A DNA stretch of 39,846 bases, taken from positions 1 through 39,846 of the forward strand of contig JBIOVQ010000084.1 of NCBI GenBank assembly GCA_044867805.1. The letters run 5' to 3'. Source of the DNA: SG8-41 sp044867805. GTDB taxonomy: Bacteria; Pseudomonadota; Gammaproteobacteria; Burkholderiales; SG8-41. Made by a program: the position numbers and the translations under genes. Shown one piece after another: positions 23,201-30,794 of the stretch. Each line of letters begins with the position of its first letter. Within the stretch, counting starts at the first letter, position 1. The notes under the pieces were generated by a model. It saw only the letters and a program-made list of their open reading frames with translations. It made no database searches and was not told the origin of the DNA.

Positions 23201-24080
23201 ACTGACCTTTGCGACCGCGGGTAGCGGCATCGAAAAGAGCGGTATCCGGACCTGGGACTTCGGCGAGTTGCCGGCGGAGATCGCATTCACGCGCGGCGGG
23301 CGCAGGCTCACCGGCTATCCCGCGCTGGCGGACGAGGGGGAGAGCGTAGCGATCAGGCTGTTCGACACGCGCGCGGCGGCGGAGGGGGCGATGCGCGGCG
23401 GTGTGCTGCGGCTGGGGCGCCTCGCGCTGAAGGAGCATATGAGGCAGCTCGACAAGAACCTGCCGGGCTTCACGCAGGCGGCGCTGCTGCTGCGGGGACT
23501 GGCATCCCCCGACGAGCTCAGGGAAGACCTGCTGACGGCCATCGCCGACCGGGCGATCCTCGGCGAGGACGAGCTGCCACGCAACGACAAGGGATTCGAG
23601 GCCCTGAAGCAGCGCGCCCGCACACGGCTGCCCGCCGTGCGCGACGCCGGCTGCCGGCTGTTCGCGGCGATCGCGGAGGAGTACCAGCGCGTGACGGCGG
23701 CGCGGGCGCTGCCGCAGCCGGCCTCGGATGTCCGCGCGCAGCTGGCCCGCCTGGTATACAAGGGCTTCCTGGCCGCGACGCCGTGGGAGCGGCTGCACGA
23801 CATCCCGCGCTACCTCAAGGCGGCGCAGCGCCGACTCGACAAGTACCCGGAGAATCCTGAGCGGGACGCCAAGCACGCCGCCGGCATTGCCGAACTCTGG
23901 AAGCGCTACGAAGAACGCGCCGCGAGGCTGAGGCGGGCAGGGGAGGCGGATCCACGGCTGGAGGAATTCCGCTGGCACATCGAGGAGCTGCGGGTGTCGC
24001 TGTTCGCGCAGGAGCTGAAGACCCCCTACCCGGTGTCCTTCAAGCGGCTCGAAAAGCTGTGGCGAGATCCGACCCATTGA
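20298..24080 (+). CDS. hrpA: ATP-dependent RNA helicase HrpA
   Basis: 1260 residues, about HrpA length. DEAH-box motifs are in order: GETGSGKTTQ (motif I), TQPRRIAARTVAARI (Ia), DEAHERSLNIDFLLGYLK (II), TSATIDAERF (III), FLPGEREIRE (IV), TNVAETSLTVPGIRYVVDTG (V) and QRAGRCGRVAAGVCIRLYSE (VI). The winged-helix, ratchet and OB-fold parts follow (RMVADGYQLLAELGAV, FPMDPRVARMVLA), then the long C-terminal HrpA-specific region. E. coli HrpA acts on mRNA and, as recently reported, on stalled ribosomes. Start: two adjacent GTG codons (20298, 20301); the first is given. Residues about 884-904 are encoded by nine heptamer registers of the GAGNGTC family, an in-frame low-complexity segment in the C-terminal region. 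Confidence 0.95.
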   Translation: MVRRPSTVDIERRRANLPRPQYPEELPVVARREEIARAIAQHPVVIVCGETGSGKTTQLPKICLDLGRGTGGMIGHTQPRRIAARTVAARIATELVSPLGHAVGYKVRFSDRVSPDTYVKVMTDGILLAETQGDRALRAYDTIILDEAHERSLNIDFLLGYLKELLQGASRARPDLKVIVTSATIDAERFSRHFDGAPVIEVSGRLHPVEVRYRPLDGRGQADQEPDLPDAIADAVDELARAPGGGDVLVFLPGEREIRETADALTRHRLRGTEILPLYARLSFEEQARVFRPGGARRIVLATNVAETSLTVPGIRYVVDTGLARVNRYSHRSKVEQLQVEPVSQASANQRAGRCGRVAAGVCIRLYSEDDFRARPAYTEPEILRSSLAGVILRMKALGLGDVERFPFLDPPAPRMVADGYQLLAELGAVNEANELTDTGRRLARFPMDPRVARMVLAAGRENCLAEMLVIAAALEVDDPRERPFDRAEAADRAHQRFHDEQSDFLALLKLWRHFEESVEHRKSNRQLAGELREQFLSQRRLREWRDVHHQLAALAGEMSMRVNEKPATYEQVHRALIAGLLGNVGVKGEEAGEYLGARGIRFAIFPGSGLRKKQPKWVLAAELVETTRLYARLAARIEPEWVEACAGELAKRHYFDPHWEKERAMVAAYERVTLYGLTLVPRRRVHYGPINPQEARQVFIRGALVAGEYETRAPFFAHNRQLRRDVEALEHKARRRDVLVSDETIYAFYDGVVPQGIVNGAGFEQWREQAERASPQLLFMTRDYLMRHAAADITEAQFPERIRAGGLEPKLSYRFEPGHALDGVTASVPLHLLNQLDAQQFEWLVPGLIREKIAALFKELPKQLRRHLIPPAQHVTAFLTECEGRGSSVEGKESSVEGRASREPLTTVLARYVSRITGEPVSPDSWDGAELPSHLRMNFRVVDEAGRELAMGRDLAALKAQLGQAAQLTFATAGSGIEKSGIRTWDFGELPAEIAFTRGGRRLTGYPALADEGESVAIRLFDTRAAAEGAMRGGVLRLGRLALKEHMRQLDKNLPGFTQAALLLRGLASPDELREDLLTAIADRAILGEDELPRNDKGFEALKQRARTRLPAVRDAGCRLFAAIAEEYQRVTAARALPQPASDVRAQLARLVYKGFLAATPWERLHDIPRYLKAAQRRLDKYPENPERDAKHAAGIAELWKRYEERAARLRRAGEADPRLEEFRWHIEELRVSLFAQELKTPYPVSFKRLEKLWRDPTH
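22947..23009 (+). repeat. In-frame GAGNGTC heptamer array inside hrpA
   Basis: Units: gagggtc (22947), gagggtc (22954), gagtgtc (22961), a 14-base degenerate pair (22968-22981), gagtgtc (22982), gagggtc (22989), gagcgtc (22996), gagggag (23003). Nine heptamer registers make 63 bases, a multiple of three, so the frame is kept. It encodes a Ser/Glu/Gly-rich segment with SSVEG repeated. No inverted arm follows. Confidence 0.9.
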
Positions 24081-24129
24081 GCGCCGGCAAAGTGCGGCAC
24101 CGCACACTTTCCGCGTCGCGAGGCGCGGC

Positions 24130-24135
24130 TATAAT
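24130..24135 (+). promoter_or_regulatory. Putative -10 box for the polyene-like operon
   Basis: A perfect tataat, 94 bases upstream of the likely start of the acyl carrier protein. The -35 region is weak (ctttcc at about 24107). The heptamer array at 24144-24209 would then form the 5' untranslated region of the operon mRNA. Confidence 0.5.
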
Positions 24136-24143
24136 AAGAGAGA

Positions 24144-24209
24144 GCTTCATGCTTCAAGCCCCAAGCTTCAAGCAGCTTGTGGCTTGCGGCCTGCGGCTTG
24201 TAGCCTGCT
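24144..24209. repeat. Inverted heptamer array, GCTTNNN family, in the operon leader
   Basis: Left arm: gcttcat (24144), gcttcaa (24151), gccccaa (24158), gcttcaa (24165). Three bases, then the right arm: gcttgtg (24175), gcttgcg (24182), gcctgcg (24189), gcttgta (24196), gcctgct (24203). CAAGC in the left arm pairs with GCTTG in the right. It ends just where the upstream in-frame stop of the acyl carrier frame lies (tag, 24209-24211). Confidence 0.85.
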
Positions 24210-24223
24210 AGGGGAGTCACGCG

Positions 24224-24523
24224 ATCAACAAGCTTGCCAATGGTGTCGAGCTGCAGAGCAGCGCCCTCACGGCCGAAGAACTCGAGCTGGCGCGCCTGAT
24301 CGTCTCGACGCTCAATCTGGACACCAGGGCCGAGGACATCGATCCGTCCGCCCCCCTGTACGGCGAGGGGCTGGGGCTGGACTCGATCGACATCCTGGAG
24401 GTCGCTCTCGCGGTCTCGAAGGCTTACGGGGTCAAGCTGCGCGCCGACGACGACGGCAACCGCAAGATATTCGGCTCCCTCCGCAGCCTGCATCAGCACC
24501 TGTTGAATTGCCGGGCCCGCTAA
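24224..24523 (+). CDS. Acyl carrier protein of the polyene-like cluster (no canonical start codon)
   Basis: The frame that ends at the TAA at 24521-24523 encodes a clear acyl carrier protein: TAEELELARLIVSTLNL (helix I), DIDPSAPLYGEGLGLDSIDILEVALAVSKAYGVKL with the phosphopantetheine Ser in G-L-D-S-I-D (codon at 24383), and FGSLRSLHQHL. About 99 residues, typical of carriers in aryl-polyene clusters. The frame is closed upstream by a TAG at 24209 and contains no ATG, GTG or TTG before the carrier domain. The best signal is ATC at 24224, seven bases after ggggag; CTG at 24251 is another option. The TAA overlaps the ATG of the next gene. A lost start codon or non-AUG initiation must be considered. 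Confidence 0.8.
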   Translation: MNKLANGVELQSSALTAEELELARLIVSTLNLDTRAEDIDPSAPLYGEGLGLDSIDILEVALAVSKAYGVKLRADDDGNRKIFGSLRSLHQHLLNCRAR

Positions 24524-25182
24524 TGCGCCGCGCGGCCGGCCCCTGGTGGAATGGAGCCGCGCTGCTGGGCTTCTTTTCCTCCACCTGGCTCGCGCACCTG
24601 GCAATCAGCGGGGACGGGAACGGGATGTGGCGGTGGGCGCTGCTGGCCCTGCCGTTGCTCGCGCTGGGATGCTGGGCGTTCGCGCGCTCAGCCCGCAAGT
24701 CCTGGTGGCTGGTGACCCTCCTCCTCGCGGGGGCGGGGATCTACCTGCTGGAACAACGGGGAAATCTGGGCATGGCGGCGGCCTATGGCGTGCCGCACGC
24801 GGTGGCGAACGGACTCCTCCTGTGGTGGTTCGCGCGCACACTGCAGGACGGACGCGAGCCGCTCATCACCCGCGTCGCGCGTCGTATCCACGGCACGCTG
24901 ACGCCCCGGATCCAGCGGTATACGCGACAGGTGACGATCGCATGGTGCGTGTTCTTTGCCGCCCAGGTCGGCGTATCGCTGGTCTTGTTCGTGTTCTCGT
25001 CGCTCGAGACCTGGTCGATGTTCGTCAACGTGCTCAATTTGCCCCTGCTGGTCCTGATGTTTGCCGGCGAATATCTGGTCCGGGCGATCTGGCACCCCGA
25101 TCACCCTCGCGTCTCGGCCGCGCGCATGCTGCGCGCCTTCGCGAAGGATGAGTCCGTTTCGGCGGACGCCAAGGCGCCATGA
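24523..25182 (+). CDS. Predicted membrane protein of the polyene-like cluster (COG4648-like)
   Basis: 219 residues from the ATG at 24523, which overlaps the carrier-protein stop (taatg). About six hydrophobic helices: GAALLGFFSSTWLAHLAI, WALLALPLLALGCWAFA, WWLVTLLLAGAGIYLL, VPHAVANGLLLWWFARTL and others. The segment VPHAVANGLLLWWFARTL with REPLITRVARRIHGTLTPRIQRYTRQVTIAWCVFF is characteristic of the small membrane proteins that stand next to the acyl carrier and AMP-ligase genes in aryl-polyene clusters of Gram-negative bacteria. The biochemical role is unknown. It overlaps the ligase gene by four bases (atga), so the two are translationally coupled. Confidence 0.8.
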   Translation: MRRAAGPWWNGAALLGFFSSTWLAHLAISGDGNGMWRWALLALPLLALGCWAFARSARKSWWLVTLLLAGAGIYLLEQRGNLGMAAAYGVPHAVANGLLLWWFARTLQDGREPLITRVARRIHGTLTPRIQRYTRQVTIAWCVFFAAQVGVSLVLFVFSSLETWSMFVNVLNLPLLVLMFAGEYLVRAIWHPDHPRVSAARMLRAFAKDESVSADAKAP

Positions 25183-26516
25183 TCACCATTCCACTGGTCC
25201 AGGGTTTCGCCGCCGGCAGCGTATTTGCCTATCGTCACGGGCAGCCGATCACTGTCGAGACGTTCCTGCGGGAGGCGTCCCAGCTTGCCGACCGGCTCCC
25301 GGAGCGGCGGCATGTCCTGAACCTGTGCGTCGACCGCTATCGCTTCACGGTCGGACTTGCCGCCGCGCTGCTGCGCGGGCAGGTCACCCTGCTGCCGCCC
25401 AACGAGACGCCTGACCTGATAGCGCGCCTCGCCAGCCACTATCCTGACGCCTACTGCCTCAGCGACCGGACGCTGCCGCCGGTCGCCATCAAGACGGTGG
25501 GTTTTCCGGAGGAAGTCCCGAGCGGGACGGCAGCGCCGCGCGTGCCGGTCGTGCCGGAGCGCCAGGCCGCCGTGATCATGTTTACTTCGGGCTCGACCGG
25601 GCAGCCCGTGCCCTATCGCAAGACCTGGGGCAGCCTCGTGCGTACCGCGCAGGCGGAATGCGAAAGCCTTGGCCTGCATGCCTGGCCCGCGCTGGCCCTG
25701 CTCGGCACCGTGCCGCCGCAGCACGCGTTTGGCCTGGAATCCACCGTCATGATCGGAATGCGATGCGGCTATGCACTGCACGCCGGACGCCCGTTCTTTC
25801 CCGCCGATATCCGCGCGGAACTTTCCTCGTTGCCGCGTCCGCGCGGACTGGTCACGACCCCGGTGCATTTGCGCGTGCTTCTGGCCGAGACGGATGAGCT
25901 GCCGCCAGCCGATTTCCTGCTGTGCGCCACGGCGCCGTTGTCTCCGCAGCTGGCGGCCGCGGCCGAGGCGCGCTTCGGCGCGCCCCTGCACGAAATCTAT
26001 GGGTGCACCGAGTCCGGCGGCATCGCCACCCGGCGCACCGTCGAAGCCGCGGAATGGCGCGCCTTGCGGGAGATCGTGCTGCGCTCGGACGGCCGGGGAA
26101 CCTGGGTTAAAGGCGGTCCTGTCGATGCCGAAGTGCTGCTGGCCGATGTCATCGAGGTGCGGGAGCGTGGCGAATTCCTGCTGCACGGCCGTAGCGGGGA
26201 CCTCGTCAACATCGCCGGCAAGCGCACATCGCTTGCTCACCTCAACTATCACCTCAACTCCATCGATGGCGTGCGCGATGGCGTCTTCGTCGCGCCCGAG
26301 GGGGAGGGCGAGGGCGTAGCGCGGCTGACGGCGTATGTCGTGGCGCCCGGCCTTACCAGTGAGAGCCTCATGAATACGCTGCGCCAGCGCATCGATGCCG
26401 CTTTTCTGCCCCGGCCGCTCCACCTCGTTGAAGCGTTGCCGCGCAACGCGACCGGAAAGCTGCCGCGCCAGGCGCTGGACGAGCTCGACGCCGGGCTGGC
26501 CAGGAAAACGGGGTAG
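25179..26516 (+). CDS. AMP-dependent acyl ligase (aryl-polyene ApeH-like)
   Basis: 445 residues, shorter than typical ANL synthetases but usual for cluster ligases. ATP-binding P-loop: MFTSGSTGQPVPYRKTW (residues 134-150, Lys148). The adenylate motif YGCTESGGIATR is in the middle, and LHGRSGDLVNIAGKR holds the hinge region. The catalytic C-terminal Lys is in LPRNATGKLPRQAL. It should adenylate a carboxylic acid, in aryl-polyene pathways an aryl acid starter such as 4-hydroxybenzoate or a cinnamate, and load it onto the carrier protein. The acid cannot be read from the sequence. It shares four bases with the membrane protein gene and is three bases from the next gene. Confidence 0.87.
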   Translation: MITIPLVQGFAAGSVFAYRHGQPITVETFLREASQLADRLPERRHVLNLCVDRYRFTVGLAAALLRGQVTLLPPNETPDLIARLASHYPDAYCLSDRTLPPVAIKTVGFPEEVPSGTAAPRVPVVPERQAAVIMFTSGSTGQPVPYRKTWGSLVRTAQAECESLGLHAWPALALLGTVPPQHAFGLESTVMIGMRCGYALHAGRPFFPADIRAELSSLPRPRGLVTTPVHLRVLLAETDELPPADFLLCATAPLSPQLAAAAEARFGAPLHEIYGCTESGGIATRRTVEAAEWRALREIVLRSDGRGTWVKGGPVDAEVLLADVIEVRERGEFLLHGRSGDLVNIAGKRTSLAHLNYHLNSIDGVRDGVFVAPEGEGEGVARLTAYVVAPGLTSESLMNTLRQRIDAAFLPRPLHLVEALPRNATGKLPRQALDELDAGLARKTG

Positions 26517-26519
26517 CAT

Positions 26520-26831
26520 TTGACTGCGGCAGTACACCCGTTTCCGCCCGATCATCCCGCCGCCCAGGGGCATTTTCCCGGCAATCCCGTCATCCCCGGC
26601 GCGCTGCTCCTCAGCGAAGTCGTGCACGCCATCGCGGCGGAGCTCGACGCCCATCCCCGGGCCGTGCACATCAAGGTCGCCAAGTTCCTGCGCCCGGTGC
26701 GTCCGGGCGAGGGGGTCGCAATCGAATTCTTCCACACCGGCCGCGGCGAGATCCGCTTTGATTGCGCGGTCGGGGGGGAGCCGGCGCTGACCGGACAGAT
26801 CCGATGGAACGACATGCCGGCGGCGGGCTAG
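26520..26831 (+). CDS. Hotdog-fold 3-hydroxyacyl-ACP dehydratase (ApeI/FabZ-like)
   Basis: 103 residues, one hotdog domain. The motif H18-F-P-G-N-P-V-I-P-G is the FabA/FabZ active-site signature, followed by ALLLSEVVHAI with the acidic residue of the hotdog helix. The rest is the beta sheet (VAKFLRPVRPGEGVAIEF and GEIRFDCAVG). It would dehydrate 3-hydroxyacyl-ACP to the 2-enoyl form, giving the conjugated double bonds. The start is TTG at 26520, three bases after the ligase stop; no ATG or GTG lies near. Two dehydratases, here and at 34390, are typical of aryl-polyene clusters. The 3' end overlaps the acyltransferase gene by 28 bases. Confidence 0.85.
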   Translation: MTAAVHPFPPDHPAAQGHFPGNPVIPGALLLSEVVHAIAAELDAHPRAVHIKVAKFLRPVRPGEGVAIEFFHTGRGEIRFDCAVGGEPALTGQIRWNDMPAAG

Positions 26832-27724
26832 AGTACCACCCCGGTCCGGAGTGGGTTGCGCGGCCGGAGCGCAGCAACACGACCGCGATGCGGTTCATCG
26901 CCTGGGTTGCAAGACGCCTTGGCCGTCCCGTGGCGCGCCTGCTGCTGTATCCGATTTGCCTGTACTTTCTCGCCTTGTCGGCGCAGGCCCGTTTCGCGTC
27001 GCGCAAGTATCTTGCCAAGGTGCTCGGCCGGGTGCCGACCCTAGGCGATTCGTTCCGCCATTACCTGACCTTTGCCGCCACCATACTGGACCGCGTATAC
27101 CTGATCGACGACCAGGTCGCGCGCTTCGATGTGCGCGTGCACGGCGCGGACATCGTCGACGAGATGATGACCGGCGGCGCGGGTTGCTTCCTCGTCGGGG
27201 CGCACCTCGGCAGTTTCGAGATCCTGCGCGCGGCAGGCAGGACGCGCGGCCTGCGCGTGAGCATGGTGATGTACGAGGAGAATGCCCGGAAACTGCGCTC
27301 GGTGCTCGCGGCCATCAATCCGGGCCTGCGGATGGAGATCATTGCGCTCGGCAAGGTCGATTCCATTCTGAAGGTGCAGGCGGCGCTCGCCCGGGGCGAC
27401 ATCGTCGGAATGCTGGGAGACAGGACAATCGGGGGCGAGAAGTCGGTGTCCTGCCCATTTCTCGGCGGGACGGCCGCGTTCCCCACCGGACCGCTGCGCA
27501 TTGCCGCGATGCTGCGGCGCCCCGTCGCGCTGATGATCGGGCTCCACCGCGGCGGGAATCGCTACGACGTGCACTTCGAGCGCCTTGCCGATCCGAGCCG
27601 CCTCGACCGGGCGCAACGCGATTGCGCGATCGAGGAGTCGCTCAGGCATTACGCCGGCCGCCTCGAGCACTATTGCCGGCAGGCGCCGTACAACTGGTTC
27701 AATTTCTATGATTTCTGGAAGTAG
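26804..27724 (+). CDS. LpxL/HtrB-like lysophospholipid acyltransferase of the polyene-like cluster
   Basis: 306 residues from the ATG at 26804, inside the end of the dehydratase gene. The N-terminus has W-V-x-R-P-E-R-S-N, then a membrane anchor (ARLLLYPICLYFLALS). The catalytic motif is H134-L-G-S-F-E139 (H-x4-E), preceded by GCFLVGA, and the later motif is FPTGPLRIAAMLRRPVALMIG; both match the lipid A acyltransferase family. In aryl-polyene clusters such enzymes are thought to transfer an acyl chain to a membrane lipid or glycolipid. It could attach the polyene or a fatty acid to its anchor. The ATG of the LolA-like gene lies 17 bases before its end, a further tight overlap. Confidence 0.88.
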   Translation: MERHAGGGLEYHPGPEWVARPERSNTTAMRFIAWVARRLGRPVARLLLYPICLYFLALSAQARFASRKYLAKVLGRVPTLGDSFRHYLTFAATILDRVYLIDDQVARFDVRVHGADIVDEMMTGGAGCFLVGAHLGSFEILRAAGRTRGLRVSMVMYEENARKLRSVLAAINPGLRMEIIALGKVDSILKVQAALARGDIVGMLGDRTIGGEKSVSCPFLGGTAAFPTGPLRIAAMLRRPVALMIGLHRGGNRYDVHFERLADPSRLDRAQRDCAIEESLRHYAGRLEHYCRQAPYNWFNFYDFWK

Positions 27725-28313
27725 CCGGGCGCCGCGCCGGATGCTGGCGGGGCTTCTCGGCGTGGCGGCCGCCGCCTGCGCCCCGTGCGCCACCGGCGCC
27801 GACTGGGGCCCGGAGCAGCTGATGCAGGTGCTCGGCGCGGTCAAGTCGTCGCAGGCCACCTTCGTCGAGCGCAAGCATGTGGCGATACTCAGTACGCCGC
27901 TGGAATCCAGCGGCAGGCTGGTGTACCAGGCGCCGGACAGGCTGGAAAAGCACACGGTCTCGCCGGTGCGGGAAAGCCTGGTGCTGGAGCGCAACGCGCT
28001 GACCTACTCGAACCCCGAGCGCAAGCAGCGGGGCACGCTGCGGCTGCAGGACCAGCCCGTGGTGTGGGCGTTCGTCGAGAGCATCCGCTCGACGCTTGCG
28101 GGCGACCTGGCAACGCTCTCCCGCTTCTACGAGGTGAAGCTCGGGGGCGGCGAGCGCCAATGGCGCCTCACGCTGAAGCCGAGCGACCCTCAGGTGCAGG
28201 AGGTGATAAGCGAAATCCGCATCGACGGCAGCCGCGACGTGATCACCCGCATCGAAACCCTCGAGACCGGGGGCGACCGCTCGGTGATGACGATCACGAG
28301 GGACAGTCCGTGA
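27708..28313 (+). CDS. LolA-like outer membrane lipid carrier of the polyene-like cluster
   Basis: 201 residues from the ATG at 27708. A signal peptide (RRMLAGLLGVAAAACAPCATGA) precedes the mature protein, so it is periplasmic. The family pattern is LMQVLGAVKSSQATFVERKHVAILSTPLESSGRLVYQAPDRLEKHTVSPVRESLVLERN, with the open half-barrel strands of LolA, and later LSRFYEVKLGGGERQWRLTLKPSDP. These cluster-specific LolA relatives probably carry the finished hydrophobic product across the periplasm together with the MMPL exporter that follows. It overlaps the end of the acyltransferase gene. After its stop comes a decamer array that separates it from the exporter. Confidence 0.87.
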   Translation: MISGSSRAPRRMLAGLLGVAAAACAPCATGADWGPEQLMQVLGAVKSSQATFVERKHVAILSTPLESSGRLVYQAPDRLEKHTVSPVRESLVLERNALTYSNPERKQRGTLRLQDQPVVWAFVESIRSTLAGDLATLSRFYEVKLGGGERQWRLTLKPSDPQVQEVISEIRIDGSRDVITRIETLETGGDRSVMTITRDSP

Positions 28314-28326
28314 AAAACTATTGGAA

Positions 28327-28420
28327 CCGCAGATAAACGCAGATAAACACAGATAATTCAAACCTCATGAGGCTGGCAGAACGGGCAGTCATCCGCGTCT
28401 ATCTGCGTGTATCCGCGGCT
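28327..28420. repeat. Inverted decamer array, CCGCAGATAA family
   Basis: Left arm: ccgcagataa (28327), acgcagataa (28337), acacagataa (28347). Spacer of 34 bases. Right arm: atccgcgtct (28391), atctgcgtgt (28401), atccgcggct (28411). It is the same family as 2956-3050, with nearly the same spacer length (34 against 35). It lies inside the operon, between the LolA-like and MMPL genes. Confidence 0.92.
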
Positions 28421-28442
28421 GAGACGGTTGTTGAGTTTTAAC

Positions 28443-30794
28443 ATGAACTTCAACGTGTCACGGTGGGCGGTCGGCGCCTGGATGGTTTTCCTGCTGGCGT
28501 GTGCCGCCGTCATCGCCCGGACGACATTCACCGCCGATGTCTCCGCGTTCCTGCCGCGCTCTCCGACGCAGTCGCAGGAAATCCTGGTGGAACAGCTGCG
28601 CGACGGCGTGGTATCGCGCCTCATGCTGATCGGCATCGAAGGCGCGCCACCGGAGTCGCTGGCGCAACTCAGCAAGCGGCTGGCCGCGGAGTTGCGCCGG
28701 GAGGATGCCTTTGCCCTGGTGGAGAACGGCGCGGACGCGGTATCGGCACGGGACCGCGATTTTCTCCGGCGCAACCGCTATCTGCTGAGTCCGGCCGTCG
28801 TCCCCGAGCGGTTTACGGCCGGCGGGCTGCGCGCGCGCCTGGAGGAGAACCTGCAACTGCTCGGCTCTCCCGCCGGCATGCTGGTGCGGCGCACGCTGCC
28901 TCATGATCCGACCAGCGAGCTGCTGTATCTCGCCGAGTCGCTCGCGGGGCAGGCGGGACCCGCGGTGCGCGACGGCGTCTGGTTTTCCGGCGACGGCGCG
29001 CGGACCCTGCTCGTCGCCCAGACGAGCGCTGCCGGCTACGATATCGACGCGCAGGAGGGGGCGTTACAGCGGGCGCAGGACGCCTTTGCGCGGGCGGACG
29101 CGGGCGGTGCCAGGCTGCTCGTGGCCGGGCCCGGGGTCTTCTCCGTCAAGACCCGGGCGGCCATCAAGGGCGATGCGTGGCGGCTCTCGGCGATCGCTAC
29201 GGTGCTTGTCGCGGTCCTGTTGCTGGCGCTCTACCGTTCTCCACGGCTGCTCGGGCTCGGGCTGCTGCCGGTGGCGAGCGGGGCGCTTGCCGGGGTCGCG
29301 GCGGTCAGCCTGGGATTCGGCACGGTGCACGGCATCACCCTCGGCTTCGGAGTCACGCTCATCGGCGAGGGCGTGGACTATGCGATCTACCTGTTCACGC
29401 AGACCGCGCCCGGGACGGCGCCCGGGAGCGCGCTCGACAGGATCTGGCCCACGCTCCGGCTCGGCGTGCTGACTTCGATCTGCGGCTTCAGCGCGATGCT
29501 GTTTTCGGGCTTTACCGCGCTCGCCCAGCTGGGATTGTTTTCCATCACCGGTCTCGTCGTCGCGGCGTCTGTCACGCGCTGGGTGGTGCCCGGCCTGATG
29601 CCGGCGGGATTCGGCGCGACCACGGTGGCGGCTTTTGCTCCGGGTGCGATGGCAGCGGTGCAACGGGCACCGGTGCTGCGCACGCCGCTCCTGATCACGG
29701 TGGCGATTGCCTTTACGGCCCTGGTCATGCAGCGCGAGCCGCTGTGGAGCGACGACCTGGCGAGCCTGAGCGCCGTTCCGCGCGCCGAGCAGTTGCTCGA
29801 CCAGCAATTGCGCCGGGACATCGGCGCTCCCGACGTGCGCTATCTCGTGGTGGTCACCGCCGGCGACCAGGAAGCCGTGCTGCAGGCGGCGGAAGCCGCG
29901 GGCACGAGCCTGCGCGATGCGGCCGCGCGCGGCCTGCTGGAAGGATACGAATCGCCGGCCGCGTGGCTTCCCAGCCGGCAGGCGCAGCGGGCGCGCCAGG
30001 CGGCGCTGCCGGCGACGCCGGTGCTGCGCGCGAACCTGGAGCGGGCGCTGCAGGGCTTGCCGTACCGGCCCGGCGTATTCGAGCCCTTCCTCGCGGATAT
30101 CGCGGCGGCGAAAGCGCAGCCGCTGGTCGAGCGCAGCAGCCTCGACGGCACCCGCCTCGCGCTCAAGGTGGATTCGCTGCTCGTGAAGCGGGAGCGCGGC
30201 TGGACCGCGATGCTGCCGCTGCGGGGCGTATCCGACGCGGAGGGCGTGGCGCGCAGCCTCGCCGTTCCATCCGGCGCGCAAGTGGTCTTCCTCGATCTGA
30301 AGCGCGAGTCCGATACCCTCTACCGCGCCTATCGCGGAGAGGCGCTGGCCCATTCGCTGCTGGGCGCTGCGGCGATCGTCGTGCTCCTCCTTGCCGCCCT
30401 CCGCTCGCCGCGGCGGGTGTTCGACGTGCTCGCGCCGCTCGCCGCGGCGGTCATCGTCACCGCTTGCGTGCTGGCGCTCACGGGCCACAAGCTCTCCATT
30501 TTCCACCTGGTAGGCTTGCTGCTGGTGGTGGCGGTGGGATCCAATTACTCGCTGTTCTTCGACCGGCAGGCGCCGTCCGGCGTGGAGCGCAGCCGCACCG
30601 TCGTGTCGTTGCTGTTCGCCGCGGTGACGACCGTCATCGGATTCGGCCTGCTGGCGTTCTCGAGCGTGCCGGTCCTGAACGCGATCGGCCTGACGGTGGG
30701 AATGGGAGCGATCCAGGCGCTCGTGTTTTCCGCGATCCTCGCCCGCTCCGTAGAGCCCAAGCAACCGCAGATGAACGCCGATGAACGCCGATAG
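28443..30794 (+). CDS. MMPL/RND-type exporter of the polyene-like cluster
   Basis: 783 residues from the ATG at 28443, about 12 transmembrane helices in two repeated halves. First helix: RWAVGAWMVFLLACAAVIA, followed by TFTADVSAFLPRSPT. The core motif is in TM4: GVTLIGEGVDYAIYLFTQ, the G-x-x-x-D-Y family signature, repeated in the second half as VAVGSNYSLFF. Conserved G-V-L-T-S-I-C-G-F-S-A-M-L-F-S-G-F follows. Such exporters move polyenes or lipids out of the inner membrane, here presumably to the LolA-like carrier. The last eight codons (QMNADERR and stop) are encoded by decamer repeats, and the start of the next gene lies within them. Confidence 0.9.
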   Translation: MNFNVSRWAVGAWMVFLLACAAVIARTTFTADVSAFLPRSPTQSQEILVEQLRDGVVSRLMLIGIEGAPPESLAQLSKRLAAELRREDAFALVENGADAVSARDRDFLRRNRYLLSPAVVPERFTAGGLRARLEENLQLLGSPAGMLVRRTLPHDPTSELLYLAESLAGQAGPAVRDGVWFSGDGARTLLVAQTSAAGYDIDAQEGALQRAQDAFARADAGGARLLVAGPGVFSVKTRAAIKGDAWRLSAIATVLVAVLLLALYRSPRLLGLGLLPVASGALAGVAAVSLGFGTVHGITLGFGVTLIGEGVDYAIYLFTQTAPGTAPGSALDRIWPTLRLGVLTSICGFSAMLFSGFTALAQLGLFSITGLVVAASVTRWVVPGLMPAGFGATTVAAFAPGAMAAVQRAPVLRTPLLITVAIAFTALVMQREPLWSDDLASLSAVPRAEQLLDQQLRRDIGAPDVRYLVVVTAGDQEAVLQAAEAAGTSLRDAAARGLLEGYESPAAWLPSRQAQRARQAALPATPVLRANLERALQGLPYRPGVFEPFLADIAAAKAQPLVERSSLDGTRLALKVDSLLVKRERGWTAMLPLRGVSDAEGVARSLAVPSGAQVVFLDLKRESDTLYRAYRGEALAHSLLGAAAIVVLLLAALRSPRRVFDVLAPLAAAVIVTACVLALTGHKLSIFHLVGLLLVVAVGSNYSLFFDRQAPSGVERSRTVVSLLFAAVTTVIGFGLLAFSSVPVLNAIGLTVGMGAIQALVFSAILARSVEPKQPQMNADERR
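30765..30794 (+). repeat. Three decamers forming a stop/start overlap (junction 1)
   Basis: ccgcagatga (30765), acgccgatga (30775), acgccgatag (30785). In one frame the units encode the exporter C-terminus ...MNADERR and its TAG. In another frame the ATG at 30781 starts the deacetylase (MNADR...). The same arrangement is found at 34822-34851. Confidence 0.92.
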
